Source: Chloroflexota bacterium
Lineage (GTDB): Bacteria > Chloroflexota > Dehalococcoidia > Dehalococcoidales > JAHJRU01
Direction: 5' to 3'
Length of the DNA: 10,242 nucleotides
Assembly (NCBI GenBank): GCA_018830745.1
Contig: JAHJRU010000186.1
Span: forward strand, 1 to 10,242
The notes below the pieces were generated by a model. It searched no databases. It was not told the origin of the DNA and saw only the letters and a list, made by a program, of their open reading frames with translations. Below are positions 1 through 6,647 of this stretch, in pieces. The translations under genes were made by a program, and so were the position numbers. Each line of letters starts with the position of its first letter. Positions within the stretch are counted from its first letter, which is position 1.

Positions 1-15
1 AAACGGGGATAGGTG

Positions 16-1062
16 ATGTCTAAAGCGACAATCATTGGCGCAACCAGCTGGGGAACGACGATAGGCGTGATACTGGCTCGCAAAGGGGTGCAGGTCAGTT
101 TGTGGGTCCGCTCTGAAGAGGAAGGCACTAAGATGGCTAATGGCGGACCTGGTTCAGCCGTGCTGGCTGATATCACCTTGCCCGCTCAGCTCTCCATCAC
201 AGAGTCATTGGACGAGGCTATAGACGATACAGATGCCGTTATTATGGCGGTGCCGGCGCAGACCATGCGACATAACATAAGGCAGGTTGCCGATTATCTG
301 AAGAAGTCCATGCTGATAGTAAGCGCGGCTAAGGGTATCGAGATTGAGACCGGCAAGCGTATGTCTGAGGTAATAGCGGAGGAAATCGACCCTCGCTTTC
401 ATTCCAATATCTGTGTGCTTTCTGGCCCTAACCTTGCCCGGGAGGTTGTCCTGGAATTGCCGGCGGCTTCCGTGGTGGCAGCGGCAGATGCCTCGGTGAT
501 TAGAAAGGCTCATGAGCTACTTACCACACCCAATTTCTGCGTTTATACCAATACTGATGTTATCGGTGTTGAGCTGGGTGGGGCACTGAAGAACATTATC
601 GCGCTGGGAGCCGGCATTATGGACGGCCTGGGTTACGGTGACAATGCCAAGTCGGCTTTTATTACCCGGGGCCTGACGGAGATAACGGCTTTAGGCGTAG
701 CTCTTGGGGCAAGCCCTCTTACCTTTTCTGGATTGGCTGGTCTGGGCGACCTGATGGCTACTTGCGCCAGCGTGTTAAGCCGGAATCACTATGTTGGGGT
801 TGAACTGGCTAAAGGGCGTCCATTGATGGAGATAACGGAATCGATGGATGGTGTAGCCGAGGGAGTGGCGACAACCAAAGCCGTCTGGTATATAGCCCGG
901 CGACTTGGCCTGGGGATGCCGATTACCGAAAAGATGTATCAGGTGCTATATGATGCTGTTAGTCCCAGCGAGGTGGCGGCTGAGTTAATGGGGGCTCAGG
1001 GAAGGCATGAGCTGGCGGGGCGGAAGTGGCGGCTGTTTTCCCGGTTCAGGCACCGAAAGTAG
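16..1062 (+). CDS. gpsA: NAD(P)H-dependent glycerol-3-phosphate dehydrogenase
   Basis: Cytosolic enzyme that interconverts dihydroxyacetone phosphate and sn-glycerol 3-phosphate, supplying the backbone for phospholipids. Numbered from a GTG at 13 (349 codons), the N-terminal Rossmann loop GATSWGTTIG is at residues 9-18. A second nucleotide-domain block with SAAKGIE follows (Lys107), then the family signature LSGPN (136-140). The C-terminal domain carries KNIIALGAGIMDGLG with the expected catalytic lysine at about 193, the GDNAKSAFITRG block (209-220), and SGLAGLGDLMATC (239-251). Length is normal for the family, plus a basic tail of roughly 20 residues. I chose the ATG at 16 over the adjoining GTG at 13 because the upstream GGGG (5-8) sits 7 bases from it; either gives nearly the same protein. 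The Gly expected at position 11 of the loop is Thr. The 3' end overlaps convergent dnaJ by 17 bases, and no terminator is visible. The upstream neighbour is outside the window. Confidence 0.96.
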   Translation: MSKATIIGATSWGTTIGVILARKGVQVSLWVRSEEEGTKMANGGPGSAVLADITLPAQLSITESLDEAIDDTDAVIMAVPAQTMRHNIRQVADYLKKSMLIVSAAKGIEIETGKRMSEVIAEEIDPRFHSNICVLSGPNLAREVVLELPAASVVAAADASVIRKAHELLTTPNFCVYTNTDVIGVELGGALKNIIALGAGIMDGLGYGDNAKSAFITRGLTEITALGVALGASPLTFSGLAGLGDLMATCASVLSRNHYVGVELAKGRPLMEITESMDGVAEGVATTKAVWYIARRLGLGMPITEKMYQVLYDAVSPSEVAAELMGAQGRHELAGRKWRLFSRFRHRK

Positions 1063-2170
1063 CTTTAATCCTGTCTAAGCATCCCTTCCACTTATCTGCC
1101 TTGGGCATATTACGCTCGTCCAGAGTTTTACCCAAATCCTGGAGCAATTGGCATTGCTTTTCGTTCAGTTTCTCCGGGGTAACCACGAACAGGCTAACTA
1201 GTTCATCACCCCGGCTGCCCCGGTGCAGATGCGGGATGCCCTGATGCTTGACCTGGAATACCTTGCCCGTTTGGCTCCCGGCTGGGATTTTCAATTTGTG
1301 TTTGCCGTCGAGGGTGGGCACTTCAACCTCGGTCCCCAGGGCAGCTTGGACAAAGTTAATGGGTAGCTCGTAGATGATATCGTCACCCTCCCGGGTGAAA
1401 ATCTCATGGGGCGTGACGGTTATATTGATATAGAGGTCACCGGAGGAGCCACCTCTTGAGCCGGCGTTTCCCTGTCCATTGATGCGTATCTGGGAATTAT
1501 CATCAACTCCGGCTGGTATTTTAACCCGAATGGTGCGCTGAGTCTTTTCATGGCCCGTGCCGCGACACTGGGGGCAGGGCTCGGTGATAACCTTACCCTC
1601 ACCGCGACATCGGTTGCAGGTGGCGTTGGTGACAAAGCGGCCGAAGATACTGGATTGAACCCGGCGCACCTGTCCGGCACCATCACACTCCGGACATTTG
1701 GTCGGCTGTGTACCTGGCTTGGAACCCATGCCCTGGCAAACGGAACAATGTTCCAGGCGTGTTAAGTCTATTTCCTTTTCGCTGCCGAAGGCGGCTTCTT
1801 CCAGGGATATGGTAAGGCGGTAAAGTAAATCGGCTCCACGCTGTGGCGACTGGCGGGTAGTGGTGGTGCCTCCGCCGAAGAAGGCATCAAAGATGTCACC
1901 AAATCCACCGAAATCGAAACCGTCAAAGCCCTTATTGAAGAAGTCACCGGAGCCGGTGTGTCCGAAGCGGTCATAGGCGTCGCGCTTATCCTGGTCAGAG
2001 AGAACTTCGTAAGCTTCGTTTAGCTCCTTGAACTTATCCGCCGCCCCGTCCTCATGGTTGCGGTCAGGATGATACTGGAAGGCCAGCTTACGAAACGCTT
2101 TCCTAATTACTTCGCTGGTGGCATTTTTGTCTATGTCCAGGATTTCATAATAATCCCTTTTCACTGGCAT
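1046..2170 (-). CDS. dnaJ: chaperone protein DnaJ (Hsp40, type I)
   Basis: Co-chaperone that delivers unfolded clients to DnaK and stimulates its ATPase in the cytoplasm. All parts of a type I DnaJ are present. The J-domain is residues 1-70, with the essential HPD at 34-36. A Gly/Phe-rich stretch runs from about 70 to 101. The zinc-finger domain has four intact CxxCxGxG repeats at 142-149, 159-166, 185-192 and 199-206, and the two-lobed client-binding C-terminal region follows (about 210-345). At 374 residues it is the usual length. The ATG at 2170 is preceded by AGGA on the minus strand at a rather long 11-base spacing. It is the last gene of hrcA-grpE-dnaK-dnaJ, separated from dnaK by about 105 bases containing a perfect hairpin and a candidate promoter, so its level may be set partly apart from dnaK. 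Its last 17 bases are shared with the end of gpsA on the other strand. Confidence 0.97.
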   Translation of the reverse strand: MPVKRDYYEILDIDKNATSEVIRKAFRKLAFQYHPDRNHEDGAADKFKELNEAYEVLSDQDKRDAYDRFGHTGSGDFFNKGFDGFDFGGFGDIFDAFFGGGTTTTRQSPQRGADLLYRLTISLEEAAFGSEKEIDLTRLEHCSVCQGMGSKPGTQPTKCPECDGAGQVRRVQSSIFGRFVTNATCNRCRGEGKVITEPCPQCRGTGHEKTQRTIRVKIPAGVDDNSQIRINGQGNAGSRGGSSGDLYINITVTPHEIFTREGDDIIYELPINFVQAALGTEVEVPTLDGKHKLKIPAGSQTGKVFQVKHQGIPHLHRGSRGDELVSLFVVTPEKLNEKQCQLLQDLGKTLDERNMPKADKWKGCLDRIKATFGA

Positions 2171-2191
2171 GGGAGCTCTTGTCCTTTATGA

Positions 2192-2221
2192 TTATAAGAG
2201 GGGCTTTTGCCCCTCTTATAA
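2192..2221 (-). promoter_or_regulatory. Perfect 13-bp hairpin between dnaK and dnaJ
   Basis: TTATAAGAGGGGC and its exact reverse complement flank a 4-base loop (2205-2208). In the dnaK-dnaJ transcript the loop reads AAAA, and the stem ends 21 bases before the dnaJ start codon. No run of U follows the stem on either strand, so it is not a standard intrinsic terminator. More likely roles (inference) are an RNA processing or stability element, or partial attenuation separating dnaK from dnaJ output. Confidence 0.7.
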
Positions 2222-2242
2222 CATTCTATCACAATATTTCAA
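2215..2242 (-). promoter_or_regulatory. Candidate internal promoter for dnaJ
   Basis: On the minus strand TTGAAA (2242-2237) and TATAAG (2220-2215) are separated by 16 bases and point toward dnaJ. The -10 lies inside the left arm (minus-strand sense) of the 13-bp hairpin. Both boxes are good but not perfect matches to housekeeping consensus, and A/T-rich intergenic DNA yields such matches by chance, so this is tentative. Confidence 0.3.
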
Positions 2243-2275
2243 GCTCTCGCGAGGTTATTTACTTTAATTTTACGT

Positions 2276-4165
2276 CTATACCTCGCGGAACTCTCCTTCC
2301 ACCGTTCCTTCCCCATCAGGGGGTGGCGGCGCTTCACCTTCATCACCTGGTGGTGGGGCTTCCTGCTGGCCGTAAACAGCCGCTCCCACCTTCTGCATAG
2401 CCTCGTTGAGTTCCTGGCTTGTTCTGTTGATAGCCTCAGTATCCGTTCCCTGTAATGCGGAGCGTACGGCGGCTATCTTACCCTCTATCTCCTGGTTAAG
2501 GTCTGAGGGGATTTTATCTTTCTGCTCGCGCAGCGTTTTTTCTGCGGTATAAGCCATGGTGTCCGCCATATTGCGGGCTTCCACCTCCTCGCGGCGTTTG
2601 GTGTCTTCGGTGGCATGCATCTCGGCTTCCCGCTGCATTTTATCTACTTCTTCCTTACTCAGGCCACTGGAAGCGGTGATGGTAATCTTCTGCTCTCTGC
2701 CCGTACCCTTGTCGTGAGCCTTGACGCTGAGGATACCGTTGGCATCAATGTCAAAGGTGACCTCTACCTGGGGCAAACCCCGCGGCGCTGGCAGGATGCC
2801 GTCAAGCATGAACCGCCCCAGTGTCCGGTTATTGGCAGCCATGGGTCTTTCTCCCTGCAGGACGTGGATTTCCACGCTGGACTGGTTGTCCGCCGCCGTG
2901 CTGAAAATTTGGCTCTTGGAGGTGGGGATGGTGGTATTACGCGGGATAAGAGGTGTTGCCACTGCGCCCAATGTCTCAATACCGAGCGTGAGGGGGGTAA
3001 CGTCAAGCAACAGGACGTCTTTGACCTCTCCCTTGAGTACTCCAGCCTGAATAGCGGCGCCGACGGCGACCACCTCATCAGGGTTTACCCCTTTGTGTGG
3101 TTCTTTGCCGAAGAATTGCTTCACTTTCTCCTGGACGAGTGGCATTCTGGTCTGTCCACCCACCAGAATTACTTCATCAATCTGGGCGGCCGTCTTGCCG
3201 GCATCAGTTAAAGCCTGTTTGCACGGCTCCATAGTTTTGTCCACCAGGTCCATCACCAGTTGCTCCAGTTTAGCCCGCGTGAAGGTGATATTGAGATGCT
3301 TGGGCCCGCTGGCATCGGCGGTGATAAACGGGAGGTTGACCTCGGTCTGCTGGGTGGTGGACAGCTCGCACTTGGCTCTTTCCGCGGCTTCCTTCAGGCG
3401 CTGAAGAGCCATACGGTCCTGCCTCAGGTCTATTCCCTGTTCTCGTTTAAACTCATCGCAGAGCCAGTCAATGATTCGCTGGTCAAAGTCATCACCGCCG
3501 AGGTGGGTATCACCGTTGGTTGATTTAACCTGAAAGGTGCCCTCACCCAGTTCCAGAACGGAGACATCGAAGGTGCCGCCACCGAGGTCATAGACGGCGA
3601 TAGTCTCATCATGTTTCTTATCCAGACCATAGGCTAGTGAGGCGGCCGTGGGCTCATTGATGATTCTCAGTACCTCTAAACCGGCTATCTTGCCGGCGTC
3701 CTTGGTTGCCTGCCGCTGGCTGTCGTTGAAGTAAGCCGGCACGGTTATAACGGCTTCAGTGACCGTCTCACCGAGGTAAGCCTCAGCATCTGTCTTGAGT
3801 TTCTGTAATATCATGGCTGAGATTTCGGGGGGACTATAATCCTTACCTCCCATGACCACGTTAGCATCGCCATTGGATGCCTTGGTTAGCTTATAGGGCA
3901 GGAGCTTTTTATCGTATTCCACGCTGGGCTCATCGAAGCGGCGTCCCATTAAGCGCTTGATGCTGAAGATGGTGTTGTCCGGGTTGGTAATAGCCTGCCG
4001 CCTGGCTACCTGTCCCACCAGGCGCTCGCCGGTTTTGCTCAAGGATACTATCGAAGGTGTGGTACGACCACCCTCAGCATTGGGGATGACCTTTGGTTCT
4101 CCAGCTTCCATAACGGCCACACAAGAAAAGGTGGTGCCTAAATCAATGCCAATGACTTTTCCCAT
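2276..4165 (-). CDS. dnaK: chaperone protein DnaK (Hsp70)
   Basis: ATP-driven folding chaperone, working with DnaJ and GrpE in the cytoplasm. The nucleotide-binding domain (about 1-383) shows phosphate loop 1 at 7-17 ([11 protein letters not shown]), phosphate loop 2 at 192-201 ([10 protein letters not shown]), and the adenosine motif at 333-342 ([10 protein letters not shown]). The interdomain linker VLLLDVTPL is at 384-392. The substrate-binding beta domain runs to about 500, then the helical lid. The tail from about 600 is rich in Pro, Gly and Glu and ends GEFREV. Length (629) is normal. The segment around residues 77-100 that is absent from many Gram-positive DnaKs is retained here. The ATG at 4165 has a full AGGAGG Shine-Dalgarno with a 9-base spacer. 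The gap from grpE is only 14 bases, so expression should follow the HrcA-controlled promoter ahead of hrcA. Confidence 0.98.
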   Translation of the reverse strand: MGKVIGIDLGTTFSCVAVMEAGEPKVIPNAEGGRTTPSIVSLSKTGERLVGQVARRQAITNPDNTIFSIKRLMGRRFDEPSVEYDKKLLPYKLTKASNGDANVVMGGKDYSPPEISAMILQKLKTDAEAYLGETVTEAVITVPAYFNDSQRQATKDAGKIAGLEVLRIINEPTAASLAYGLDKKHDETIAVYDLGGGTFDVSVLELGEGTFQVKSTNGDTHLGGDDFDQRIIDWLCDEFKREQGIDLRQDRMALQRLKEAAERAKCELSTTQQTEVNLPFITADASGPKHLNITFTRAKLEQLVMDLVDKTMEPCKQALTDAGKTAAQIDEVILVGGQTRMPLVQEKVKQFFGKEPHKGVNPDEVVAVGAAIQAGVLKGEVKDVLLLDVTPLTLGIETLGAVATPLIPRNTTIPTSKSQIFSTAADNQSSVEIHVLQGERPMAANNRTLGRFMLDGILPAPRGLPQVEVTFDIDANGILSVKAHDKGTGREQKITITASSGLSKEEVDKMQREAEMHATEDTKRREEVEARNMADTMAYTAEKTLREQKDKIPSDLNQEIEGKIAAVRSALQGTDTEAINRTSQELNEAMQKVGAAVYGQQEAPPPGDEGEAPPPPDGEGTVEGEFREV

Positions 4166-4174
4166 AGTTTATTC

Positions 4175-4180
4175 CCTCCT
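4175..4180 (-). promoter_or_regulatory. Shine-Dalgarno of dnaK
   Basis: AGGAGG on the minus strand, 9 bases before the dnaK ATG. It is the strongest ribosome-binding site in the operon and fixes the start. Its first base is the last base of the grpE stop codon (TAA at 4182-4180), an arrangement that favours translational coupling and high DnaK output. Confidence 0.85.
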
Positions 4181-4710
4181 TATTCTTCTCCACTGCCCAC
4201 GACCACTTTGGTGGGGCGAATAATCCTGTCCTGAAATCTATAGCCTTTTTCCAGCTCCTTGACGACTATCCCCTCCTCGCCTTTAGCCTGCATCACGGCT
4301 TCATGGACGTTGGGGTCGAACGGCTCTCCTAACGCCTCAATAGTTGAAAGCCCTATGGCTTCCAGAGCCCCTCTGAACTTGCGGTCAATGAGCACTATGC
4401 CATTCACCCAGCTGACGTCAGCCAGGTCATCAGGGACTGAGCTCAGGGCTCTTTCTAAATCGTCCAGGACGGTTAGCAGGTTGAGCGCTAAATTGGCGTT
4501 GGATAGCTTGCCAATCTCCTGCATTTCCTGCTCCACGCGTCGCTTGTAGTTGGCGAAGTCCGCTTGAGACCTCTGCCAGCCAGCCATATTAGTTTCAGCC
4601 CTGGCTTTCTCTTCAACTAGAGCTTGAGTTAATGCTTCTACGTCTTCTACCTCGGTTGTGGGGTCATCTACTTCATGGCCCGTATCTTTTTTGGAATGGT
4701 GTTGTCTCAT
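4180..4710 (-). CDS. grpE: nucleotide exchange factor GrpE
   Basis: Homodimeric exchange factor that releases ADP from DnaK. The N-terminal part (about 1-40) is acidic and probably disordered. A long helix of the dimer coiled coil follows (about 40-90, with the block around ADFANYKRR), then the beta-wing domain. The wing carries the family signature: FDPNVHEAV at 131-139 and GYRFQDRIIRPTKVVV at 156-171. Length (176) is typical. The ATG at 4710 is supported by AAGGA with a 7-base spacer. It lies between hrcA (10-base gap) and dnaK (14-base gap) on the same strand, the standard class I heat-shock order. Confidence 0.96.
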   Translation of the reverse strand: MRQHHSKKDTGHEVDDPTTEVEDVEALTQALVEEKARAETNMAGWQRSQADFANYKRRVEQEMQEIGKLSNANLALNLLTVLDDLERALSSVPDDLADVSWVNGIVLIDRKFRGALEAIGLSTIEALGEPFDPNVHEAVMQAKGEEGIVVKELEKGYRFQDRIIRPTKVVVGSGEE

Positions 4711-4717
4711 CGGTGAA

Positions 4718-4723
4718 TCCTTA
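4718..4723 (-). promoter_or_regulatory. Shine-Dalgarno of grpE, containing the hrcA stop
   Basis: TAAGGA on the minus strand, 7 bases before the grpE ATG. The first three bases are the hrcA stop codon (4723-4721). This fixes the grpE start and suggests that ribosomes ending hrcA re-initiate at grpE. Confidence 0.8.
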
Positions 4724-5761
4724 TTTTGGGTTAGGTGGCTGGGGGCCTCTTCCGTATAGTTCGCTTACCAGCTCGCTCAATACCGAGGACAGGTAATCAA
4801 CTGTGGAGATGGTGCGGGCGTAAGGCATGCGCATTGGCCCGATTACGCCTACGGTACCAATAGCTTCGTCCGGGGGGCCATAGTGGCTGATGACCACGCT
4901 GTAGTCCTGGATGGTCTCCGCTTTATTCTCCTTACCTATAACCACCTGTACCCGTTGCCCCGGCGTCTCTTGTGGCAGGATGGTCCTGACCAGCTGGCGC
5001 TGTTCAACCAGCTCCATCAGCCCCAGCAAATGGCTGTTCTGGGAGAACTCGGGCTGGTTGAGCATGAAATGCAAGCCGTCCAGGTAGGTTTCCCCATTAT
5101 TCTGTTCATCTTCATCCTGCATTGTTTTGAGGAGTGACTCGGTTACTTTTTGTTCCGCTGGTGAAAGCTCCAATTCTTTGGTTGATACCTGCGACCGGGT
5201 CAAGCCAGAAAATTCCGCATTTAGTTTATTGGCGATAGCGCTTAGCTTTTCCTGGGACATGGCCTGGTCAAAGGTTATTAACTGCTGCCGTAGCCTGGCT
5301 CCCTGTAAAATAAGGACGAGGAGTGCCAGTGAATCTTGCATGGCTACCAGTTCCAGGTATTTGAAACGGCAGTTAGCCGTTCTGGGCATGGTGACTATCG
5401 CCAGGTTGTGAACCAGCTGTGACATCAGTGACACCGTCAACCGTAACCATTCGTCCATTTGCTTTTCTACCTGGTGAAAGAGGTGATTTATAAGGCGCTG
5501 CTCACCCGGGGGGAGCCCAATATTGCTCAGCGATTCTACGTAGTAGCGATAGCCTTTGTCCGAGGGTATGCTGCCGGCGGAAGAGTGGGGACGGGTGATA
5601 TACCCTTCCTGCTCCAGGAGTACCATCTCGTTTCGAATAGTAGCTGAACTTACTCCAAGCCCGGCGTCATCCAGTATATTTTGTGACGGTACTGGCATAG
5701 CCATGGCGATATACTGCCTCACAATGGACTTCAGTATGGTCTCTGTTCGCTGAGATAACAT
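4721..5761 (-). CDS. hrcA: heat-inducible transcription repressor HrcA
   Basis: Repressor of class I heat-shock genes; it binds CIRCE operators and depends on chaperones for activity. The N-terminal winged helix-turn-helix is at about 1-75, with the recognition segment SSATIRNEM (38-46) and the wing GYITRPHSSAGSIPSDKGYRYYV (53-75, quoted here in two parts: residues 53-63 then 64-75). A GAF-like dimerisation region follows, and the C-terminal signature block IGTVGVIGPMRMPYARTIS lies at 301-319. Length (346) is normal. The usual Arg in the SAGR wing motif is Ser64 here. It is the first gene of the operon and reads away from a CIRCE site in the 199-base intergenic region, so it should repress itself. 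The ATG at 5761 keeps the conserved N terminus, but no convincing Shine-Dalgarno precedes it (upstream bases read ...AAGATGTAACCACT), which may hold repressor synthesis low. Confidence 0.96.
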   Translation of the reverse strand: MLSQRTETILKSIVRQYIAMAMPVPSQNILDDAGLGVSSATIRNEMVLLEQEGYITRPHSSAGSIPSDKGYRYYVESLSNIGLPPGEQRLINHLFHQVEKQMDEWLRLTVSLMSQLVHNLAIVTMPRTANCRFKYLELVAMQDSLALLVLILQGARLRQQLITFDQAMSQEKLSAIANKLNAEFSGLTRSQVSTKELELSPAEQKVTESLLKTMQDEDEQNNGETYLDGLHFMLNQPEFSQNSHLLGLMELVEQRQLVRTILPQETPGQRVQVVIGKENKAETIQDYSVVISHYGPPDEAIGTVGVIGPMRMPYARTISTVDYLSSVLSELVSELYGRGPQPPNPK

Positions 5762-5780
5762 AGTGGTTACATCTTAAATA

Positions 5781-5798
5781 ATTATATAAATTTAGCAC
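5781..5798 (-). promoter_or_regulatory. CIRCE half-site followed by a TATAAT box
   Basis: On the minus strand GTGCTAA (5798-5792) is followed five bases later by a consensus TATAAT (5786-5781), close to the hrcA start. No -35 is visible at the proper distance. The same GTGCTA/T-run/TATAAT arrangement occurs upstream at 5864-5849. It could be a weak second start site or a duplicated remnant. Confidence 0.3.
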
Positions 5799-5822
5799 CT
5801 GGTGTGCCTGTTGTCGGCTGAA

Positions 5823-5849
5823 TTAGCACTCTCAAGCCAGGACTGCTAA
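5823..5849. promoter_or_regulatory. CIRCE operator (HrcA binding site)
   Basis: TTAGCACTC, a 9-base spacer (TCAAGCCAG), then GACTGCTAA. The known CIRCE consensus is TTAGCACTC-N9-GAGTGCTAA, so 17 of 18 arm positions match with correct spacing; the only change is G to C at 5843. It lies just downstream of the hrcA -10 region, covering the expected transcription start and the early 5' leader, where bound HrcA would block initiation. Confidence 0.95.
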
Positions 5850-5854
5850 TTATA

Positions 5855-5884
5855 AAAATAGCACTTTAAGCCCTTGTTTGTCAA
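5855..5884 (-). promoter_or_regulatory. Promoter of the hrcA-grpE-dnaK-dnaJ operon
   Basis: A perfect -35 TTGACA (5884-5879) is followed after 18 bases by TATTTT (5860-5855), preceded by an extended -10 TGC. Start would fall near 5847, inside CIRCE, giving a leader of about 85 bases. A consensus TATAAT at 5854-5849 abuts it but is 24 bases from the TTGACA, too far for a normal pair. Which -10 is used is uncertain; the promoter itself is well supported by CIRCE. Confidence 0.75.
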
Positions 5885-5901
5885 GAGACTTAAGTCACTT
5901 G
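5882..5901. promoter_or_regulatory. 20-bp near-perfect palindrome between divergent -35 boxes
   Basis: CAAGAGACTTAAGTCACTTG pairs at 9 of 10 positions; the core GACTTAAGTC (5887-5896) is a perfect 10-bp palindrome. It overlaps the last bases of the hrcA -35 and ends three bases before the -35 of the opposing promoter. It does not match CIRCE, the HAIR site of HspR, or the CtsR operator. It may be an operator for an unidentified dimeric regulator. Confidence 0.45.
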
Positions 5902-5904
5902 GGA

Positions 5905-5934
5905 TTGACGGAAAGAGGCCCATCATGCTATATT
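5905..5934 (+). promoter_or_regulatory. Promoter of the MBL-fold hydrolase gene
   Basis: TTGACG (5905-5910), an 18-base spacer, then TATATT (5929-5934) preceded by an extended -10 TGC. Its layout is nearly the same as the hrcA promoter. The predicted start near 5941 gives a leader of about 20 bases before the GTG at 5961, which contains AAGG (5947-5950) as a possible ribosome-binding site. Confidence 0.6.
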
Positions 5935-5960
5935 TTAGAGAGGTTTAAGGCGTTGGTGAA

Positions 5961-6593
5961 GTGGAAATTACCTGGTTAGGCCATTCATGTTTCAGGATTA
6001 AGGGACGTCAGGCTACGGTTATTACGGACCCTTATTCTCCCAGCTTGGGTTATTCATTAGCCAAGCCCAAAGCGGATATTGTTACCGTCAGTCACCAGCA
6101 TGAGGGTCATTCTTATGTTCATGGTGTGGATGGCGATCCAAGGGCGGTTGTTGGTCCCGGCGAATATGAGATTAAGGGTATCCTGATTATCGGGATAGCC
6201 ACCTTTCATGACAGTGTGAGAGGAGCCAAGAGGGGGAAAAACACCATATATGTGATGGAGGTAGATGAGGTAACCATATGTCATCTGGGTGACCTGGGCC
6301 ATGTCCTTACTGATGACCAGGTGGAGGAATTGGGTAAAGTAGATGTGTTGTTGCTTCCGGTGGGTGGGGTGTCCACCGTTAATGCCGCTACAGCAGCTGA
6401 GGTCGTGCGTCAGCTTGAGCCCAGGGTAGTGGTGCCGATGCACTACAAGACGCCAGAACTGAAGTGGGAACTGGAGCCAAGGGAAAGGTTTCTCAGGGAG
6501 ATGGGGGCTCAACAGGTTGATGCCCAACCGAAACTGACCTTTACCCGGACCAACCTGCCTGAAGGCACCAATATCTTTTTACTTGACTATTAA
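5961..6593 (+). CDS. MBL-fold metal-dependent hydrolase, UlaG-like (Lactamase_B_3 type)
   Basis: A 210-residue stand-alone metallo-beta-lactamase-fold protein, probably cytosolic (no signal peptide). It opens with MEITWLGHSCFRI, typical of this subfamily (His8), followed by the TDPY strand-turn at 22-25. The metal motif is at 45-50, reading HQHEGH. The usual HxHxDH Asp is therefore Gly49, while the three histidines remain. Further probable ligands are Asp111 in HLGDLGH (108-114) and His161 in PMHYKT. These point to a hydrolase, but the substrate cannot be read from the sequence; UlaG relatives act on lactones and others on nucleotides or phosphodiesters. The start is a GTG at 5961 with AAGG 10 bases upstream; the conserved N terminus leaves no better choice. 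The gene stands alone, divergent from hrcA, with its own promoter and terminator, so it is probably monocistronic. Confidence 0.9.
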   Translation: MEITWLGHSCFRIKGRQATVITDPYSPSLGYSLAKPKADIVTVSHQHEGHSYVHGVDGDPRAVVGPGEYEIKGILIIGIATFHDSVRGAKRGKNTIYVMEVDEVTICHLGDLGHVLTDDQVEELGKVDVLLLPVGGVSTVNAATAAEVVRQLEPRVVVPMHYKTPELKWELEPRERFLREMGAQQVDAQPKLTFTRTNLPEGTNIFLLDY

Positions 6594-6613
6594 GTCTGCC
6601 TGGAAGTAACCCC

Positions 6614-6644
6614 ATCCCCCTCCCGGCGAGGGGGATTTTATTTT
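6614..6644 (+). terminator. Intrinsic terminator of the MBL-fold gene
   Basis: ATCCCCCTC (6614-6622), a 5-base loop, then GAGGGGGAT (6628-6636): a 9-bp perfect stem, immediately followed by TTTATTTT. It lies 20 bases after the stop codon. The convergent surface-protein gene ends at 6648. In that direction the stem is followed by GGGG, not U, so it works mainly on the plus strand. Confidence 0.85.
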
Positions 6645-6647
6645 GGG

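Noticed and set aside
2192..2221. Intrinsic terminator between dnaK and dnaJ
   Set aside because: The stem is strong, but neither strand has a U-run after it, and dnaJ follows in the same direction.
2615..3211. A 198-codon open frame on the plus strand inside dnaK
   Set aside because: It is antisense to a fully conserved DnaK coding region and its translation resembles no known protein; it is a codon-bias shadow.
5831..5901. HAIR (HspR) or CtsR operator in the hrcA control region
   Set aside because: CTTGAG/CTCAAG fragments occur near CIRCE, but neither the CTTGAGT-N7-ACTCAAG spacing nor the GGTCAAA tandem is present.
6057..6527. A 156-codon open frame antisense to the MBL-fold gene
   Set aside because: It is entirely opposite a conserved enzyme, has His/Leu-rich low-quality translation and no ribosome-binding site or promoter.
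6614..6636. Bidirectional terminator serving the convergent surface-protein gene
   Set aside because: On the minus strand the stem is followed by GGGGTTACTTCC with no U-tract, so only plus-strand termination is supported.
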